A stretch of 64,000 nt of DNA from Vogesella alkaliphila. GTDB lineage: Bacteria > Pseudomonadota > Gammaproteobacteria > Burkholderiales > Chromobacteriaceae. The DNA is taken from contig NZ_BMYW01000003.1 of the NCBI RefSeq assembly GCF_014652475.1, forward strand, positions 306,039 through 370,038, read 5' to 3'. The notes beneath the pieces are model-generated. The model made no database searches, was not told where the DNA came from, and saw nothing but the letters and a program-made list of their open reading frames with translations. This document shows positions 48,596-58,472 of this stretch, piece after piece (the stretch's first letter is position 1; each line of letters starts with the position of its first letter). A program made the translations under genes and the position numbers.

Positions 48596-49885
48596 ATGCT
48601 TGCCTTGGATTCCCTTTCCGATTTTTTCCGCCCCGGGCTCAGCCCGGACGCGTTGCCGGCGCTGAACCGGCTGTCGGCGGCGTGGCCGTATCTGGAGGTG
48701 TTCGTCACCCTGTTTCGTGGTGGTGACGAGGAAGTGCTGATGCGCCTCCTGGTGCTGCGCGAGCTGGGCAGCCGCGCCGAGGCGCCGTACTGGACGCCGC
48801 AGGACATCGCGCAGCGCTTCGCCTATCTCAACGACACCAAGCTGAACACCATTCTCGGCCGCCTGCGCGAGGGCGAGTTGCTGGTTTACGACAGCGACGG
48901 CGGCCACTACGCGCTGTCCGAGGCGGCGCGGGTGGCGCTGTCGGCGCTGGCGACGCTGATCGACTTTGCCGGCGACGACGTCGAGCTGGGCTATCTCGCC
49001 AGCCAGGTGGCGGCGGGGCAGGCGGTGGGGCAGGTGTCGGACGAGGCGCTGCAGCACCTGCTGGCGCGCCTGAACGAGCTGCACGCCGAGTTTGCCGATG
49101 CGCTGGAATCGCAGTCCGAATTCCGCATCCGCGCCGCGCAGCACCGGCTGGAGTCGGTGTGGCGCTGGGTGGCGAAATCCACCGACGTGGTGCGTGGCCT
49201 GACCTGCGACGAGCGGCTGAGCCTGACCACGCTCGCTCAGGCGCAGGCGATCGCGCTGGCGCAGAGCCGCATGCTGGCGCTGGCCGGCACCTTCGAGCGC
49301 CGCTTGGCGCAGCTGGCGGCGCAGCGCGTGCATCTGGGCAGCTCCGGGCTGACCTCGACCGACATCGCCGACTGGCTGCGCCACCAGGGCCTGGCCCGGC
49401 TGGCGGGGCTGGCCGACGGCGTGATCGCGGCCAACGTCGAGCCGGCGTTCCTGACCACGCCGGAGCTGGCCGACGTCGCCGAGTACGAGCTGCTCGGCCG
49501 CGAGCGCGCGCGCGAGCACGATCACGCGCTGCCGGCGGCGGCCAGCGCCGAGACCGCCGACGCGGTCGAGGCCGAACGCCTGCTGGAGGCCGAGGCGCTG
49601 TACGACACGCTGGCGGCGCTGCAGCTGGCGCCTGCGGACGGCGTGCCGATCGCCGACGCGGTACTGGCCGCCAGCTACAACGAAACCGCCTACCGTCTGT
49701 CGCTGCTGTCGCTCTTGGGCGACCCGGAAAGCCGCAGCGACCGCAGCGTGATTGCCGCGCTGGCCAAGCTGCCGCTGGCGCTCAAGGGCGGCGATGCCGT
49801 GCTGGCGCTGGACCACCCCGAGGTGGCCAGCCTGTCCGACGCGCAGCTGACCGTGACCCCGACATCCCGAGACTCAACATCATGA
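48596..49885 (+). CDS. MksF-like condensin kleisin subunit
   Basis: The 429-residue protein is the first of three overlapping genes with sizes and order of the MksFEB condensin. Kleisin subunits bridge the two heads of the SMC ATPase. The N-terminal part (about 30-125) looks like a winged-helix with WTPQDIAQRFAYLNDTKLNTILGRLREGELLVYD, then a long helical region to about 300 and an acidic Ala/Glu-rich C-terminal third. No enzyme motif is present. The ATG at 48596 lacks a good ribosome site. The stop overlaps the next start (ATGATGA). Assignment rests mainly on context and layout. Confidence 0.65.
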   Translation: MLALDSLSDFFRPGLSPDALPALNRLSAAWPYLEVFVTLFRGGDEEVLMRLLVLRELGSRAEAPYWTPQDIAQRFAYLNDTKLNTILGRLREGELLVYDSDGGHYALSEAARVALSALATLIDFAGDDVELGYLASQVAAGQAVGQVSDEALQHLLARLNELHAEFADALESQSEFRIRAAQHRLESVWRWVAKSTDVVRGLTCDERLSLTTLAQAQAIALAQSRMLALAGTFERRLAQLAAQRVHLGSSGLTSTDIADWLRHQGLARLAGLADGVIAANVEPAFLTTPELADVAEYELLGRERAREHDHALPAAASAETADAVEAERLLEAEALYDTLAALQLAPADGVPIADAVLAASYNETAYRLSLLSLLGDPESRSDRSVIAALAKLPLALKGGDAVLALDHPEVASLSDAQLTVTPTSRDSTS

Positions 49886-50583
49886 TGGAACAATCCCTCA
49901 CCGTACTGGTGTCGCGCCTGCTGGCGCACCGCGTGATTCCGCGCAGCGACGCGCTGGCGCGCCGCGCGCTGCTGGACGACGCCTTCCGCGCCGAGCTGGA
50001 CCAAAGGTTGGCCGCGGTCGGCCTGCGGCTGGTGGAAAACCCCTACGCCGAGCACATCGCGGTGGCGCTGCTGCCGGCGATGACCGAGCCGGTATTCGGC
50101 TCCGGCGAAGCGTGGCTGAACAACAACCTGGGCCTGCCGCGCGACGGCGTGGCGCTGTTGGTGATCGTGTGGGCGCTGATCATCCTGCCCAAGCGCGAAC
50201 GCCAGATCAGCCGCGTCGAGGCCGGCCGCGAAGGCCAGCACGACATGTTCGGCGCACAGAAGCCGCTGGAAACCGGCGGCACGGTGTCGGTCGGCATCTC
50301 CGAGGACGCGCTGTACGCCGACTTCGGCAAGCAGCTCGGCGGCCGCACCCGCTTTGCGGCCAACCTTGGCCGCCTGGTCAACCTCGGTTTCCTCAACCGC
50401 CGCAACAAGTGGCTGGAAGAAGGCCCGATGCTGGACCTGATGATCGACTACGCCGCGCTTGCGCCGCGCATCATCGAAGGCGCGCTGGCCGACGTGCTCG
50501 GCCGCCGCCAGGCCCTGCTGCAGGAGGCCGCCGCGAGCGCGCCGGCCGTAGAAACCGACAACAGCCAAGTGGAGAACGCCTGA
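49882..50583 (+). CDS. MksE-like condensin accessory subunit
   Basis: The 233-residue protein has the size and winged-helix character of MksE/MukE, which binds the kleisin. Visible segments are LTVLVSRLLAHRVIPR, PYAEHIAVALLPAMTEPVF, VALLVIVWALIILPKRERQ and LGRLVNLGFLNRRNKWLEEGPMLDLMIDY near the C-terminus. It overlaps the upstream gene by four bases and the SMC gene by one (TGATG). Two dispersed repeats lie inside: 50004-50015 read as Arg-Leu-Ala-Ala and 50354-50368 read as Phe-Ala-Ala-Asn-Leu. Confidence 0.7.
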   Translation: MMEQSLTVLVSRLLAHRVIPRSDALARRALLDDAFRAELDQRLAAVGLRLVENPYAEHIAVALLPAMTEPVFGSGEAWLNNNLGLPRDGVALLVIVWALIILPKRERQISRVEAGREGQHDMFGAQKPLETGGTVSVGISEDALYADFGKQLGGRTRFAANLGRLVNLGFLNRRNKWLEEGPMLDLMIDYAALAPRIIEGALADVLGRRQALLQEAAASAPAVETDNSQVENA

Positions 50584-53393
50584 TGTTCCAGATGAAATCG
50601 GTAGAAATGGTGCACTGGGACTTCTGGCAGCGGCTGACCGTGCCGCTGGACGCGCAGATCGTCACCATCATCGGCCCCAACGGCTCCGGCAAGACCACGC
50701 TGCTGGACGCGCTGCGCACGCTGCTGGCGATCAAGTGCTCCGGCAAGCGCGACTACAAGCGCTACGTGCGCAACAACCGCGAGCCGTTCGCCTTTCTCAA
50801 GGGCGTGGTCGCCAACCCGCGCCGCCTGAACGGCGGGCTGTACCCGACGCCGTTCTTCCCGCTGTTGAGCGAGGAGGTCACCCTGCTGTGCCGCATCAAG
50901 AAGCAGGGCGGCGACTGGGTGCGCCACTACGCCATCGCCGAGGGCGACGTGGCGCTGGACAGCGCGGTGGCCGATCCGGCGCTGGCGTGGCTGGGGGTGC
51001 AGGAATACCGTCGCCGCCTGGAAGCGGCCGGCCTCACCGCCGCCGTCGGCGAGGTGCTGGCGCTGGAGCAGGGCGACACCGACAAGCTCACCGAATACAC
51101 GCCGAAGCAGCTGCTGGACCTGGTGTTCCAGGTGTTCGGCGACAAGGACGTGCTCGACAACTACCAGCATGCGCGTGACGAGCAGCGCGCCGCCGAGGCC
51201 GAGCTGAACGCGCTGTCGCAGCAGCAGGAGGCGCTGGAGGTGCGTGTCGAGGCGATGAAGACGCGCGCCAACCGCTATCTGGAATGGACCGGCCTGCAAA
51301 AACGCGTCAACCGCCTGCGCGACGAGGCGCTGCCGGTGCTGGGCCTGATCGACGGCCGCAGCGCCATCACCCGGCAGTGGCAGGACTACCGCCGCTTGCA
51401 ACACGACTACCTGAACGTCAGCGCCGATCACCGCGCCACGCTGCAACTGATGGCCACCCTGCGTCGCGCCGAGAGCGAGGCGCAGGCCGCCCGTGCCCAG
51501 GCCGACGGCGAGCGCCACCACGCGCAGCAGGCCTTCATGCACGCCCGCGACGCGCTGCGCGACGTGCAAAGCCGGCTCAAGGAACGCGACCGGCTGCAGG
51601 CGCTGGCCGGCCAGCAGTACGGCGACGACGCCGCCACGCTGACGCAAAGGTTGGCCGCACTGCGCCACGACGCCGACAGCCTGCGCGACAGCCTGCGCGC
51701 TGCCCGGCGCGAGCGCGACGAGCACAGCGCCGAACTGGCGGCGCTGGAAAGCGGCAAGCCGCGCGCGCCGGACGAGGTGCGCCACTTCCGCGCCGCGCTG
51801 GACGAGGCCGGCATCGAGCACAGCATGCTGTGCGACATCGTCGAGGTGACCGATGCCGCGTGGCAGGGGGCGGTCGAGGCGCTGCTCAAGCCCTACCGCC
51901 ACGTGGTGCTGCTGGCCGACCCCGCCGACCGCCGCGCCGCCTGGCAGCTGGGCGAGAAATTACGCTACCGCCACTTCGTGGTGCCGGATACCGCGGCCGC
52001 GCCGCGTGCGCGTGGCGGCAGCCTCTTGGAGGTGGTGCGCTTTGCCGAACCGGCGCCGGAATGGCTGTACCAGCAGATGAACCGCGTCAGCCGCGTCGCC
52101 GACGTGGCCGCCGGTGCGAAGGAAGACGGCGACTGGATCACGCCGGAAGGCTATTTCCGCGAACGGCGCGGCGCGCGCCACATCGGCGTGCCGCAGCGCG
52201 ACTTCGCCTTCGGCGAGGCGGCGCGCCAGTCGCGGCTGCTGGACCTGCGCGCCACGCTGACGACGCTGAACCAGCGCATCATCGCCGGCGAGGAGCAGCT
52301 GGTGGCCGCCACCCGCGACATCGCCGCGCTGGCCGACTACCTGTCGGGCATGGATTCCATCGCCCAGCTGGCCAGCCGCGCCGACGAATTCGCCGCGCTG
52401 GAGGCGCAGCTGGCCACGCTGGAGGCCAGCGTCGCCGCGCACGGCGCGGCACTGGCCGACGCCGACAGCGCCTGTCGCGACGCCGAAAGCCGGCACAGCG
52501 ACGCGCGGCTGGCGCACGACCGCGTCTGCCAGCGCGAGCAGGACAGCCTGAACCGGCAGGCCGCGCGCCGGCTGGAAGCCCAGCAGGCGCGCCGCACCCT
52601 GCGTCGCCTGCTGGCCGAGCTGCGCGACAGCCGCAGCCACCTGCCGGCCGCGGCGCAGGACGCCGCCTACGTCGCGCAGCTGACCGAGGAATTCGAAACC
52701 GCCGCCGACGTGCGCCACGAGATCCACTATCTGGAAGAGAAACTCGCCGCCGGCGACTGGGAGTGCGACGAGGCGGTGCTGCAGCTGAAGGACAAGCTGC
52801 AGGAAGACCTGAACACGCTGGCGCGCGAATGCCAGCGCCGCCAGGCGGAGGTGGAACGCGCCGCCGGCCTCACCAGCGACGCGCGCGAGGCTTACCTTGG
52901 CAAGCTGCGCGCCACGGTGCGCGCCTACGGCAGCAACATCAAGCGCCTGGGCGAGCTGGCCGGCATCGGCGTCGAGGTCGAGCTGCCGCTCTTGTCCAAC
53001 GACGACACCGCGCTGGCGCAGGCCGGCCTGACGCTGAAGTTCAACTTCGACCAGAAGGGCATGATGGGCATGAACGACGGCGAGGCCTCCGGCGGCCAGC
53101 AGGTGATGAAGTCGCTGATCCTCTTGATCGGCCTGATGATGGACGAGGCCAACCCGTCCGGCTTCGTGTTCATCGACGAGCCGTTCGCGCACCTGGACAT
53201 CTTCAACATCGACCGCGTCGCCGGTTTCCTCAAGGCCACCGAGGCGCAGTACCTGATCACCACGCCCAACACCCACAACATCAACATCTTCGCGCCCTCC
53301 GGCCTGACCCTGGCCACGCGCAAGAAACGCCCCGGCGAGCAGTGGGCGCCGGCGATCCTGCAGACGCGCAGAAGGCTGGAGGCGGAAAGCTGA
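50583..53393 (+). CDS. MksB-like SMC ATPase
   Basis: The 936-residue protein is an SMC-type ATPase. Walker A is GPNGSGKTT (31-39); the C-terminal half-head has signature SGGQ (about 836-839) and Walker B GFVFIDEPFAHLD (about 860-872). Between them run long coiled coils (about 200-330, 380-440, 620-790) with a central domain around 440-620 instead of a canonical SMC hinge. The length fits MksB (about 940-950) rather than MukB or JetC. The repeat word at 51647-51659 reads Gln-Arg-Leu-Ala-Ala, and three Leu-Leu pairs are CTC-TTG. No JetD/MksG nuclease gene follows before the next gene at 53574. Confidence 0.82.
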   Translation: MFQMKSVEMVHWDFWQRLTVPLDAQIVTIIGPNGSGKTTLLDALRTLLAIKCSGKRDYKRYVRNNREPFAFLKGVVANPRRLNGGLYPTPFFPLLSEEVTLLCRIKKQGGDWVRHYAIAEGDVALDSAVADPALAWLGVQEYRRRLEAAGLTAAVGEVLALEQGDTDKLTEYTPKQLLDLVFQVFGDKDVLDNYQHARDEQRAAEAELNALSQQQEALEVRVEAMKTRANRYLEWTGLQKRVNRLRDEALPVLGLIDGRSAITRQWQDYRRLQHDYLNVSADHRATLQLMATLRRAESEAQAARAQADGERHHAQQAFMHARDALRDVQSRLKERDRLQALAGQQYGDDAATLTQRLAALRHDADSLRDSLRAARRERDEHSAELAALESGKPRAPDEVRHFRAALDEAGIEHSMLCDIVEVTDAAWQGAVEALLKPYRHVVLLADPADRRAAWQLGEKLRYRHFVVPDTAAAPRARGGSLLEVVRFAEPAPEWLYQQMNRVSRVADVAAGAKEDGDWITPEGYFRERRGARHIGVPQRDFAFGEAARQSRLLDLRATLTTLNQRIIAGEEQLVAATRDIAALADYLSGMDSIAQLASRADEFAALEAQLATLEASVAAHGAALADADSACRDAESRHSDARLAHDRVCQREQDSLNRQAARRLEAQQARRTLRRLLAELRDSRSHLPAAAQDAAYVAQLTEEFETAADVRHEIHYLEEKLAAGDWECDEAVLQLKDKLQEDLNTLARECQRRQAEVERAAGLTSDAREAYLGKLRATVRAYGSNIKRLGELAGIGVEVELPLLSNDDTALAQAGLTLKFNFDQKGMMGMNDGEASGGQQVMKSLILLIGLMMDEANPSGFVFIDEPFAHLDIFNIDRVAGFLKATEAQYLITTPNTHNINIFAPSGLTLATRKKRPGEQWAPAILQTRRRLEAES

Positions 53394-53427
53394 TGTCGAG
53401 CACCCCGGTACCGGTGACCGAGGTTTT

Positions 53428-53442
53428 TTGCGGCCAACCTTG
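53428..53442. repeat. Dispersed word after the condensin operon
   Basis: TTGCGGCCAACCTTG, exact consensus, 35 bases beyond the mksB-like stop. Confidence 0.88.
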
Positions 53443-53573
53443 AGCCGGTCGTCGCGCGGCCTGGCGGCCGGTCCGGTCTGGCCGCGCGGGGTGCGCCGTT
53501 TTAATGCCATGGACATTGGTAATTTATTCCAATAGAATGCTGCGCTTTGCCAACCCTAAGCGTGATTCCATCC

Positions 53574-54311
53574 ATGAAACAGCTCGCTCTCGTTGCCGCC
53601 CTCGCGGCTTGCCTGGCCGCTCCGGCGCAGGCGTTCAACCTCAATACCGTGCTCAGCGCCGGTACCGACCTGGTGAAGTCCGCCACCCTCAGCGACGGCG
53701 AGGTGAAGGCGATGGCCGCCGAGGCCAGCAAGTCGATGGACAAGCAGAACAAGGTGGCCGCGGCCGGCAGCGCCTACGGCAAGCGCCTGGCCAAGATCGT
53801 GAAAGGTCTGGGCAATGAAGACGGCCTGCAGCTGAACTTCAAGGTGTACCAGAGCAAGGAAGTGAACGCCTTCGCGATGGCCGACGGCACCGTGCGCGTG
53901 TACAGCGGCCTGCTGGACAAGATGACTGACGACGAGGTGCGCTACGTGATCGGCCACGAGATCGGCCACGTCAAGCTGGGTCACACCAAGAAGGCGATCC
54001 AGGTCGCCTACGCCGCGTCCGCGGCGCGCAAGGCGGCGGCCGGCAGCGGCAACAACATCGCCGCCTCGCTGTCGGAGTCGGAGCTGGGCGATTTCGCCGA
54101 GCAGATCGTGCACGCGCAGTTCTCGCAATCGCAGGAAAGCGACGCCGACGCCTACTCGGTGGATTTCCTGAAGCGCCACAACTACAACCTGCAGGGCGCG
54201 CCGGCGGCGCTGCGCAAGCTGGCCGCGCTGTTCGGCAACGAAGGCAGCGTGCTGGCCAGCCACCCGGCCCCGGGCGACCGTGCCGACAAGGTGGAAAAGC
54301 TGATCAAGTAA
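53574..54311 (+). CDS. M48-family exported metalloprotease (LoiP/YcaL-like)
   Basis: The 245-residue protein has a signal peptide (MKQLALVAALAACLAAPAQA) and a peptidase M48 domain with zinc motif HEIGH (128-132) and the downstream ESDADAYSVDFL segment carrying the third ligand. LAAC in the signal could be a lipobox, as in LoiP, but cleavage after AQA is equally likely. Periplasmic M48 enzymes act in envelope quality control. The ATG at 53574 is the signal-peptide start. The gene is alone and ends at a bidirectional terminator. Confidence 0.86.
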   Translation: MKQLALVAALAACLAAPAQAFNLNTVLSAGTDLVKSATLSDGEVKAMAAEASKSMDKQNKVAAAGSAYGKRLAKIVKGLGNEDGLQLNFKVYQSKEVNAFAMADGTVRVYSGLLDKMTDDEVRYVIGHEIGHVKLGHTKKAIQVAYAASAARKAAAGSGNNIAASLSESELGDFAEQIVHAQFSQSQESDADAYSVDFLKRHNYNLQGAPAALRKLAALFGNEGSVLASHPAPGDRADKVEKLIK

Positions 54312-54333
54312 GCTTGACCGCTTTGCATCACGC

Positions 54334-54362
54334 AAAACAGCCCGCCATTGGCGGGCTGTTTT
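54334..54362. terminator. Bidirectional terminator between the M48 protease and glxK
   Basis: AAAACAGCCCGCC (54334-54346) pairs perfectly with 54350-54362 around a 3-base loop, with A and T runs at the ends. Confidence 0.93.
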
Positions 54363-54386
54363 GTTGTGTCCGGCCGCCGGTTTCCG

Positions 54387-55535
54387 CTAGCGGCGCGGCG
54401 CCTTTCGCAGCGCCAGCAGCGCGCCGACGTTGCGCGCGCAGCGTTCCAGGTTGGCCGCGGCGTGTTCTAGCGCGTCGTCGAGGGTGGTGATCTGCTGCAC
54501 GCAGGCGAACACCGCGTCGATGCCGTGCTGGTGCACCGCCTCGACACCGTCGCCGAGGCTGCCGCCGATGGCGATCACCGGCAGGCCGTGCCGCTTGGCG
54601 CGGCGCGCGACGCCGATCGGGGTCTTGCCGAACACGGTCTGGCCGTCGAGGCGGCCTTCGCCGGTGATGACCAGGTCGGCGCCGGTCAGCGCCGCGTCCA
54701 GCCCGACGCTGTCGAGCACGATGTCGATGCCGCGGCGCAACTGGCAGGGCAGGAAGGCCAGCGCCGCCGCGCCCATGCCGCCGGCGGCGCCGGCGCCGGG
54801 CACCGTGGCGATGACCTGGCCGCAGTGCTGCTCCAGCTGGTGGCCGTAGTGCGCCAGCGCCTGCTCCAGCTGCGCCACCATCGAGGCATCGGCGCCTTTT
54901 TGCGGGCCGAAGACGGTGGAGGCGCCGTGGACGCCGGTCAGCGGATTGTCGACGTCGCAGGCGATGTCGAAGCGGCACTCGGCCAGCCGCGGGTCCAGCG
55001 CGCTGCTGTCGATGTGTGCCAGCTGCGCCAGCGCGGCGCCGCCGGGCGGCAAGGGTTGGCCGCAGGCATCCAGCCAGCGCACGCCGAGCGCGGCGAGCAT
55101 GCCGGCGCCGCCGTCGTTGGTGGCGGAGCCGCCCAGCGCCAGGATGATGTGGCGCGCGCCGTGGTCCAGCGCGCTGCGGATCAGCTCGCCGGTGCCGTAG
55201 CTGGTGCTGGTGAGCGGATTGCGCTCAAAGCGCGGCACGTGCTCCAGCCCGCTGGCGCTGGCCATCTCGATGACGGCGCCGCGGCCGTCGCCGAGCAGGC
55301 CCCAGTTGGCGAACAAGGGCGTACCCTGCGGGCCGGTGACGCGCTGGCGGATGCGCTGGCCTGCCGTGGCGTCCAGCAGCGCGTCCAGCGTGCCCTCGCC
55401 GCCATCGGCGACCGGCAGCCGCAGCAGCTCGGTGTGCGGCAGCTGTGACGCCAGGCCGCGGGCGATGATGGTGGCGACTTCGCGCGCGGACAGGCTTTCC
55501 TTGAATGAATCCGGGGCGATCACGATTTTGCGCAT
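54387..55535 (-). CDS. glxK: Glycerate 2-kinase
   Basis: GlxK/GarK phosphorylates D-glycerate to 2-phosphoglycerate. The 382-residue protein starts KIVIAPDSFKESLSA and has PVADGGEGTLDAL, ALGGSATNDGGAGMLAALG and TGEGRLDGQTVFGKTP, all diagnostic of family 1. Two dispersed repeat words lie inside: 54448-54460, read on the coding strand as Ala-Ala-Asn-Leu-Glu, and 55051-55064, read as Cys-Gly-Gln-Pro-Leu-Pro, the same frame as in the DUF3025 gene. It is divergent from the metallo-beta-lactamase gene, with no other glyoxylate-pathway genes nearby. Confidence 0.95.
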   Translation of the reverse strand: MRKIVIAPDSFKESLSAREVATIIARGLASQLPHTELLRLPVADGGEGTLDALLDATAGQRIRQRVTGPQGTPLFANWGLLGDGRGAVIEMASASGLEHVPRFERNPLTSTSYGTGELIRSALDHGARHIILALGGSATNDGGAGMLAALGVRWLDACGQPLPPGGAALAQLAHIDSSALDPRLAECRFDIACDVDNPLTGVHGASTVFGPQKGADASMVAQLEQALAHYGHQLEQHCGQVIATVPGAGAAGGMGAAALAFLPCQLRRGIDIVLDSVGLDAALTGADLVITGEGRLDGQTVFGKTPIGVARRAKRHGLPVIAIGGSLGDGVEAVHQHGIDAVFACVQQITTLDDALEHAAANLERCARNVGALLALRKAPRR

Positions 55536-55680
55536 GGTGGCGGTGGAGCGGCGGGTGGTAGACAGCCGATTCTATGCCATCGCCCGCGTCGCCGGGGAAT
55601 GGCTGCCGGCATGACAAAACCAAGCACTTGCTCGATAATGCGGTTTTGCCACCGACCCTTCATCTCAGGAGCCTGCCGCG

Positions 55681-56547
<867 letters not shown>

Positions 56548-56718
56548 CCTTGTCATTGTTTAACATAATTGACGACAGTAAAGCGCATGATTGAGGCACA
56601 ATAGGCCACAGCCAGTGCCTTGCATGGCGCTGGCGATACGCCTGTTTTTACGTAGCGTTATCTAACTATAACTCGATGAAATCGCTGGATTTTTCCGGTG
56701 GTTTCTTGCGGTGCAGCA

Positions 56719-56759
56719 CAAAACCCCGACGCCGTGACGGTGTCGGGGTTTTGTTTTTT
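56719..56759 (+). terminator. Strong intrinsic terminator
   Basis: A 15 bp stem (56719-56733 with 56739-56753, one G-T pair) with a GTGAC loop is followed by six T residues. Confidence 0.93.
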
Positions 56760-56782
56760 GTTGTGCCGAAGTGTTTAAAAAA

Positions 56783-56813
56783 TTGCTCATTCACGGGGTG
56801 CGCTGGCTATAAT
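56783..56813 (+). promoter_or_regulatory. Likely promoter of the symporter gene
   Basis: TATAAT (56808-56813) is a perfect -10 box. The best -35 is TTGCTC (56783-56788) at the long spacing of 19. Confidence 0.6.
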
Positions 56814-56913
56814 GCCCGCACAACAAAGGTGAGGTCCGGGCCTGTGTCGCACGCGCTGCGCAGGCGGGATCATCATTCTGACAACACTACCAAGGATTAA
56901 GGAGACGGAAGCA

Positions 56914-58347
56914 ATGCTCGTCTGGTTCGTCGTTCTGTATCTGGCCGTTACTGTCGGTATCGGCCTCTATGCCTCAACCCGCGTGCACAACGCGAAGGAT
57001 TTCGCCGCCGGCGGCCGCAGCATGCCGTTCCACATCGTGGCGGCGATGGTGTTTGCCACCTGGTTCGGTTCCGAGGCGGTGCTGGGCATTCCGTCCACCT
57101 TCATCGAGGAAGGCTTTGCCGGCATCGTCGAGGACCCGTTCGGCTCCTTCGGCTGCCTGATGCTGGTCGGCATCTTCTTCGCCCGCCCGCTGTACCGCCT
57201 CAACCTGCTGACCATGGGCGATTTCTTCCGCCAGCGCTACGGCTCGACGGTGGAGGTGATCACCAGTATCGCCATCATGCTGTCCTACCTGGGCTGGATC
57301 GCGGCGCAGCTGACCGCGCTGGGGGTGGTGTTCAACGTGCTGTCCGACGGCAGCATCAGCACCACGCAGGGCATGCTGATCGGCTCCGCCATCGTGCTGG
57401 TGTACACCCTGTTCGGCGGCATGTGGTCGGTGGCGCTGACCGACTTCTTCCAGATGACCATCATCGCCGGCGGCCTGATCTACCTGGTGGTGCTGTTCAG
57501 CGGCATGGCCGGCGGCGCCGACAAGGTGATCGCCAAGGCGGCCAGCGACGGCAAGTTCACCTTCATCACCAGCACCGAACCGCGCGACATCGTCGCCTTC
57601 ATCGGCGCGGCGGTGACCATGATGCTGGGCTCCATCCCGCAGCAGGACGTGTTCCAGCGCGTGATGTCGGCCAAGAGCGAGAAGATCGCGGTGCGCGCCA
57701 CCCTGGTCGGCGGCGTGTTCTACCTGGTGTTCTGCATGCTGCCGATCTTCCTGATCTACGCCGCGTCGATGATCAAGCCGGAACTGGTGCAGCACTGGCT
57801 GGCCGAGGACGCGCAGATGATCCTGCCGCGCATGATCCTGGAGGAAACGCCGCTGTTCGCGCAGGTGATGTTCTTCGGCGCGCTGCTGTCGGCGATCATG
57901 TCCACCGCGTCCGGCACCCTGCTGGCGCCGTCGGTGATCTTCGTCGAGAACATCTTCAAGCAGTTCCGCCCGAAGATGAGCGACCGCGAGTTCCTGCTCG
58001 CCACCCGTGCCGCCATCCTGGTGTGCGCGTTCGGCACCACGTTGTTCGCGCTGTATTCCGATGCCTCCATCTACGAGATGGTGGGCAATGCCTACAAGGT
58101 GACGCTGGTGTCGGCGGTGGTACCGCTGGCCGCCGGCCTGTTCTGGAAACGGGCGACCACGCAGGGCGCGCTGCTGGCGATCCTGCTCGGCGTCGGCAGC
58201 TGGATTCCGCTGGAACTGAGCTACAGCGACGACGCGTTCTGGCCGCCGCAGCTGGCCGGCCTGCTGCTCAGCGCGCTGGGCATGCTGCTGGGTTCGCTGA
58301 CACCACAACGCTTTGCCGTGCGCCAGCTGCAGGTGCAGCGCGCCTGA
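56914..58347 (+). CDS. Sodium:solute symporter family protein
   Basis: The 477-residue protein is an SSS-family (LeuT-fold) transporter with about 13 membrane helices. Family features are YASTRVHNAKDFAAGGRSMPFH at the N-terminus, ATWFGSEAVLGIPSTF, and the central GSIPQQDVFQRVMSAKSE, a stretch typical of the subgroup near proline/pantothenate symporters. The substrate is undetermined. AAGGAGACGG lies just before the ATG. It ends at the terminator at 58381-58407. Confidence 0.9.
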   Translation: MLVWFVVLYLAVTVGIGLYASTRVHNAKDFAAGGRSMPFHIVAAMVFATWFGSEAVLGIPSTFIEEGFAGIVEDPFGSFGCLMLVGIFFARPLYRLNLLTMGDFFRQRYGSTVEVITSIAIMLSYLGWIAAQLTALGVVFNVLSDGSISTTQGMLIGSAIVLVYTLFGGMWSVALTDFFQMTIIAGGLIYLVVLFSGMAGGADKVIAKAASDGKFTFITSTEPRDIVAFIGAAVTMMLGSIPQQDVFQRVMSAKSEKIAVRATLVGGVFYLVFCMLPIFLIYAASMIKPELVQHWLAEDAQMILPRMILEETPLFAQVMFFGALLSAIMSTASGTLLAPSVIFVENIFKQFRPKMSDREFLLATRAAILVCAFGTTLFALYSDASIYEMVGNAYKVTLVSAVVPLAAGLFWKRATTQGALLAILLGVGSWIPLELSYSDDAFWPPQLAGLLLSALGMLLGSLTPQRFAVRQLQVQRA

Positions 58348-58380
58348 CGATTGCAGAAGTACTCCTGGGGAAGGGGACTG

Positions 58381-58407
58381 GCCGGGGCAACGCTCCGGCT
58401 TTTTTTC
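58381..58407 (+). terminator. Terminator after the symporter gene
   Basis: GCCGGGGC (58381-58388) pairs with GCTCCGGC (58392-58399, one G-T pair), followed by TTTTTTT. Confidence 0.88.
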
Positions 58408-58472
58408 ATGAACAGTCTGTTGCCGTGGCGCGCCTTGCCAGGCTTGCGGCCAACGTGGCAAGGTAGCGGGCC

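Larger units (their letters stand above)
56548..56913. other. Spacer with orphan terminator and long symporter leader
   Basis: The 366-base spacer holds a strong terminator at 56719-56759 located 172 bases past the previous stop, which is unusually far and could end a small RNA or long 3' UTR. A promoter-like pair lies at 56783-56813 and implies a leader of about 95 bases before the symporter gene, with AAGGAGACGG at its end. No small gene could be supported. Confidence 0.5.

Noticed and set aside
48105..48665. Short plus-strand frames between obgE and the mksF-like gene
   Set aside because: They run through inverted repeats and dispersed words, have no ribosome sites and no family features.
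48596..54311. Complete Wadjet defence system
   Set aside because: The JetD/MksG gene is missing; the next gene encodes an M48 protease with a signal peptide, not a Toprim nuclease.
56676..56900. A 74-codon frame upstream of the symporter
   Set aside because: It reads through a strong terminator and a promoter, with no recognisable protein features.
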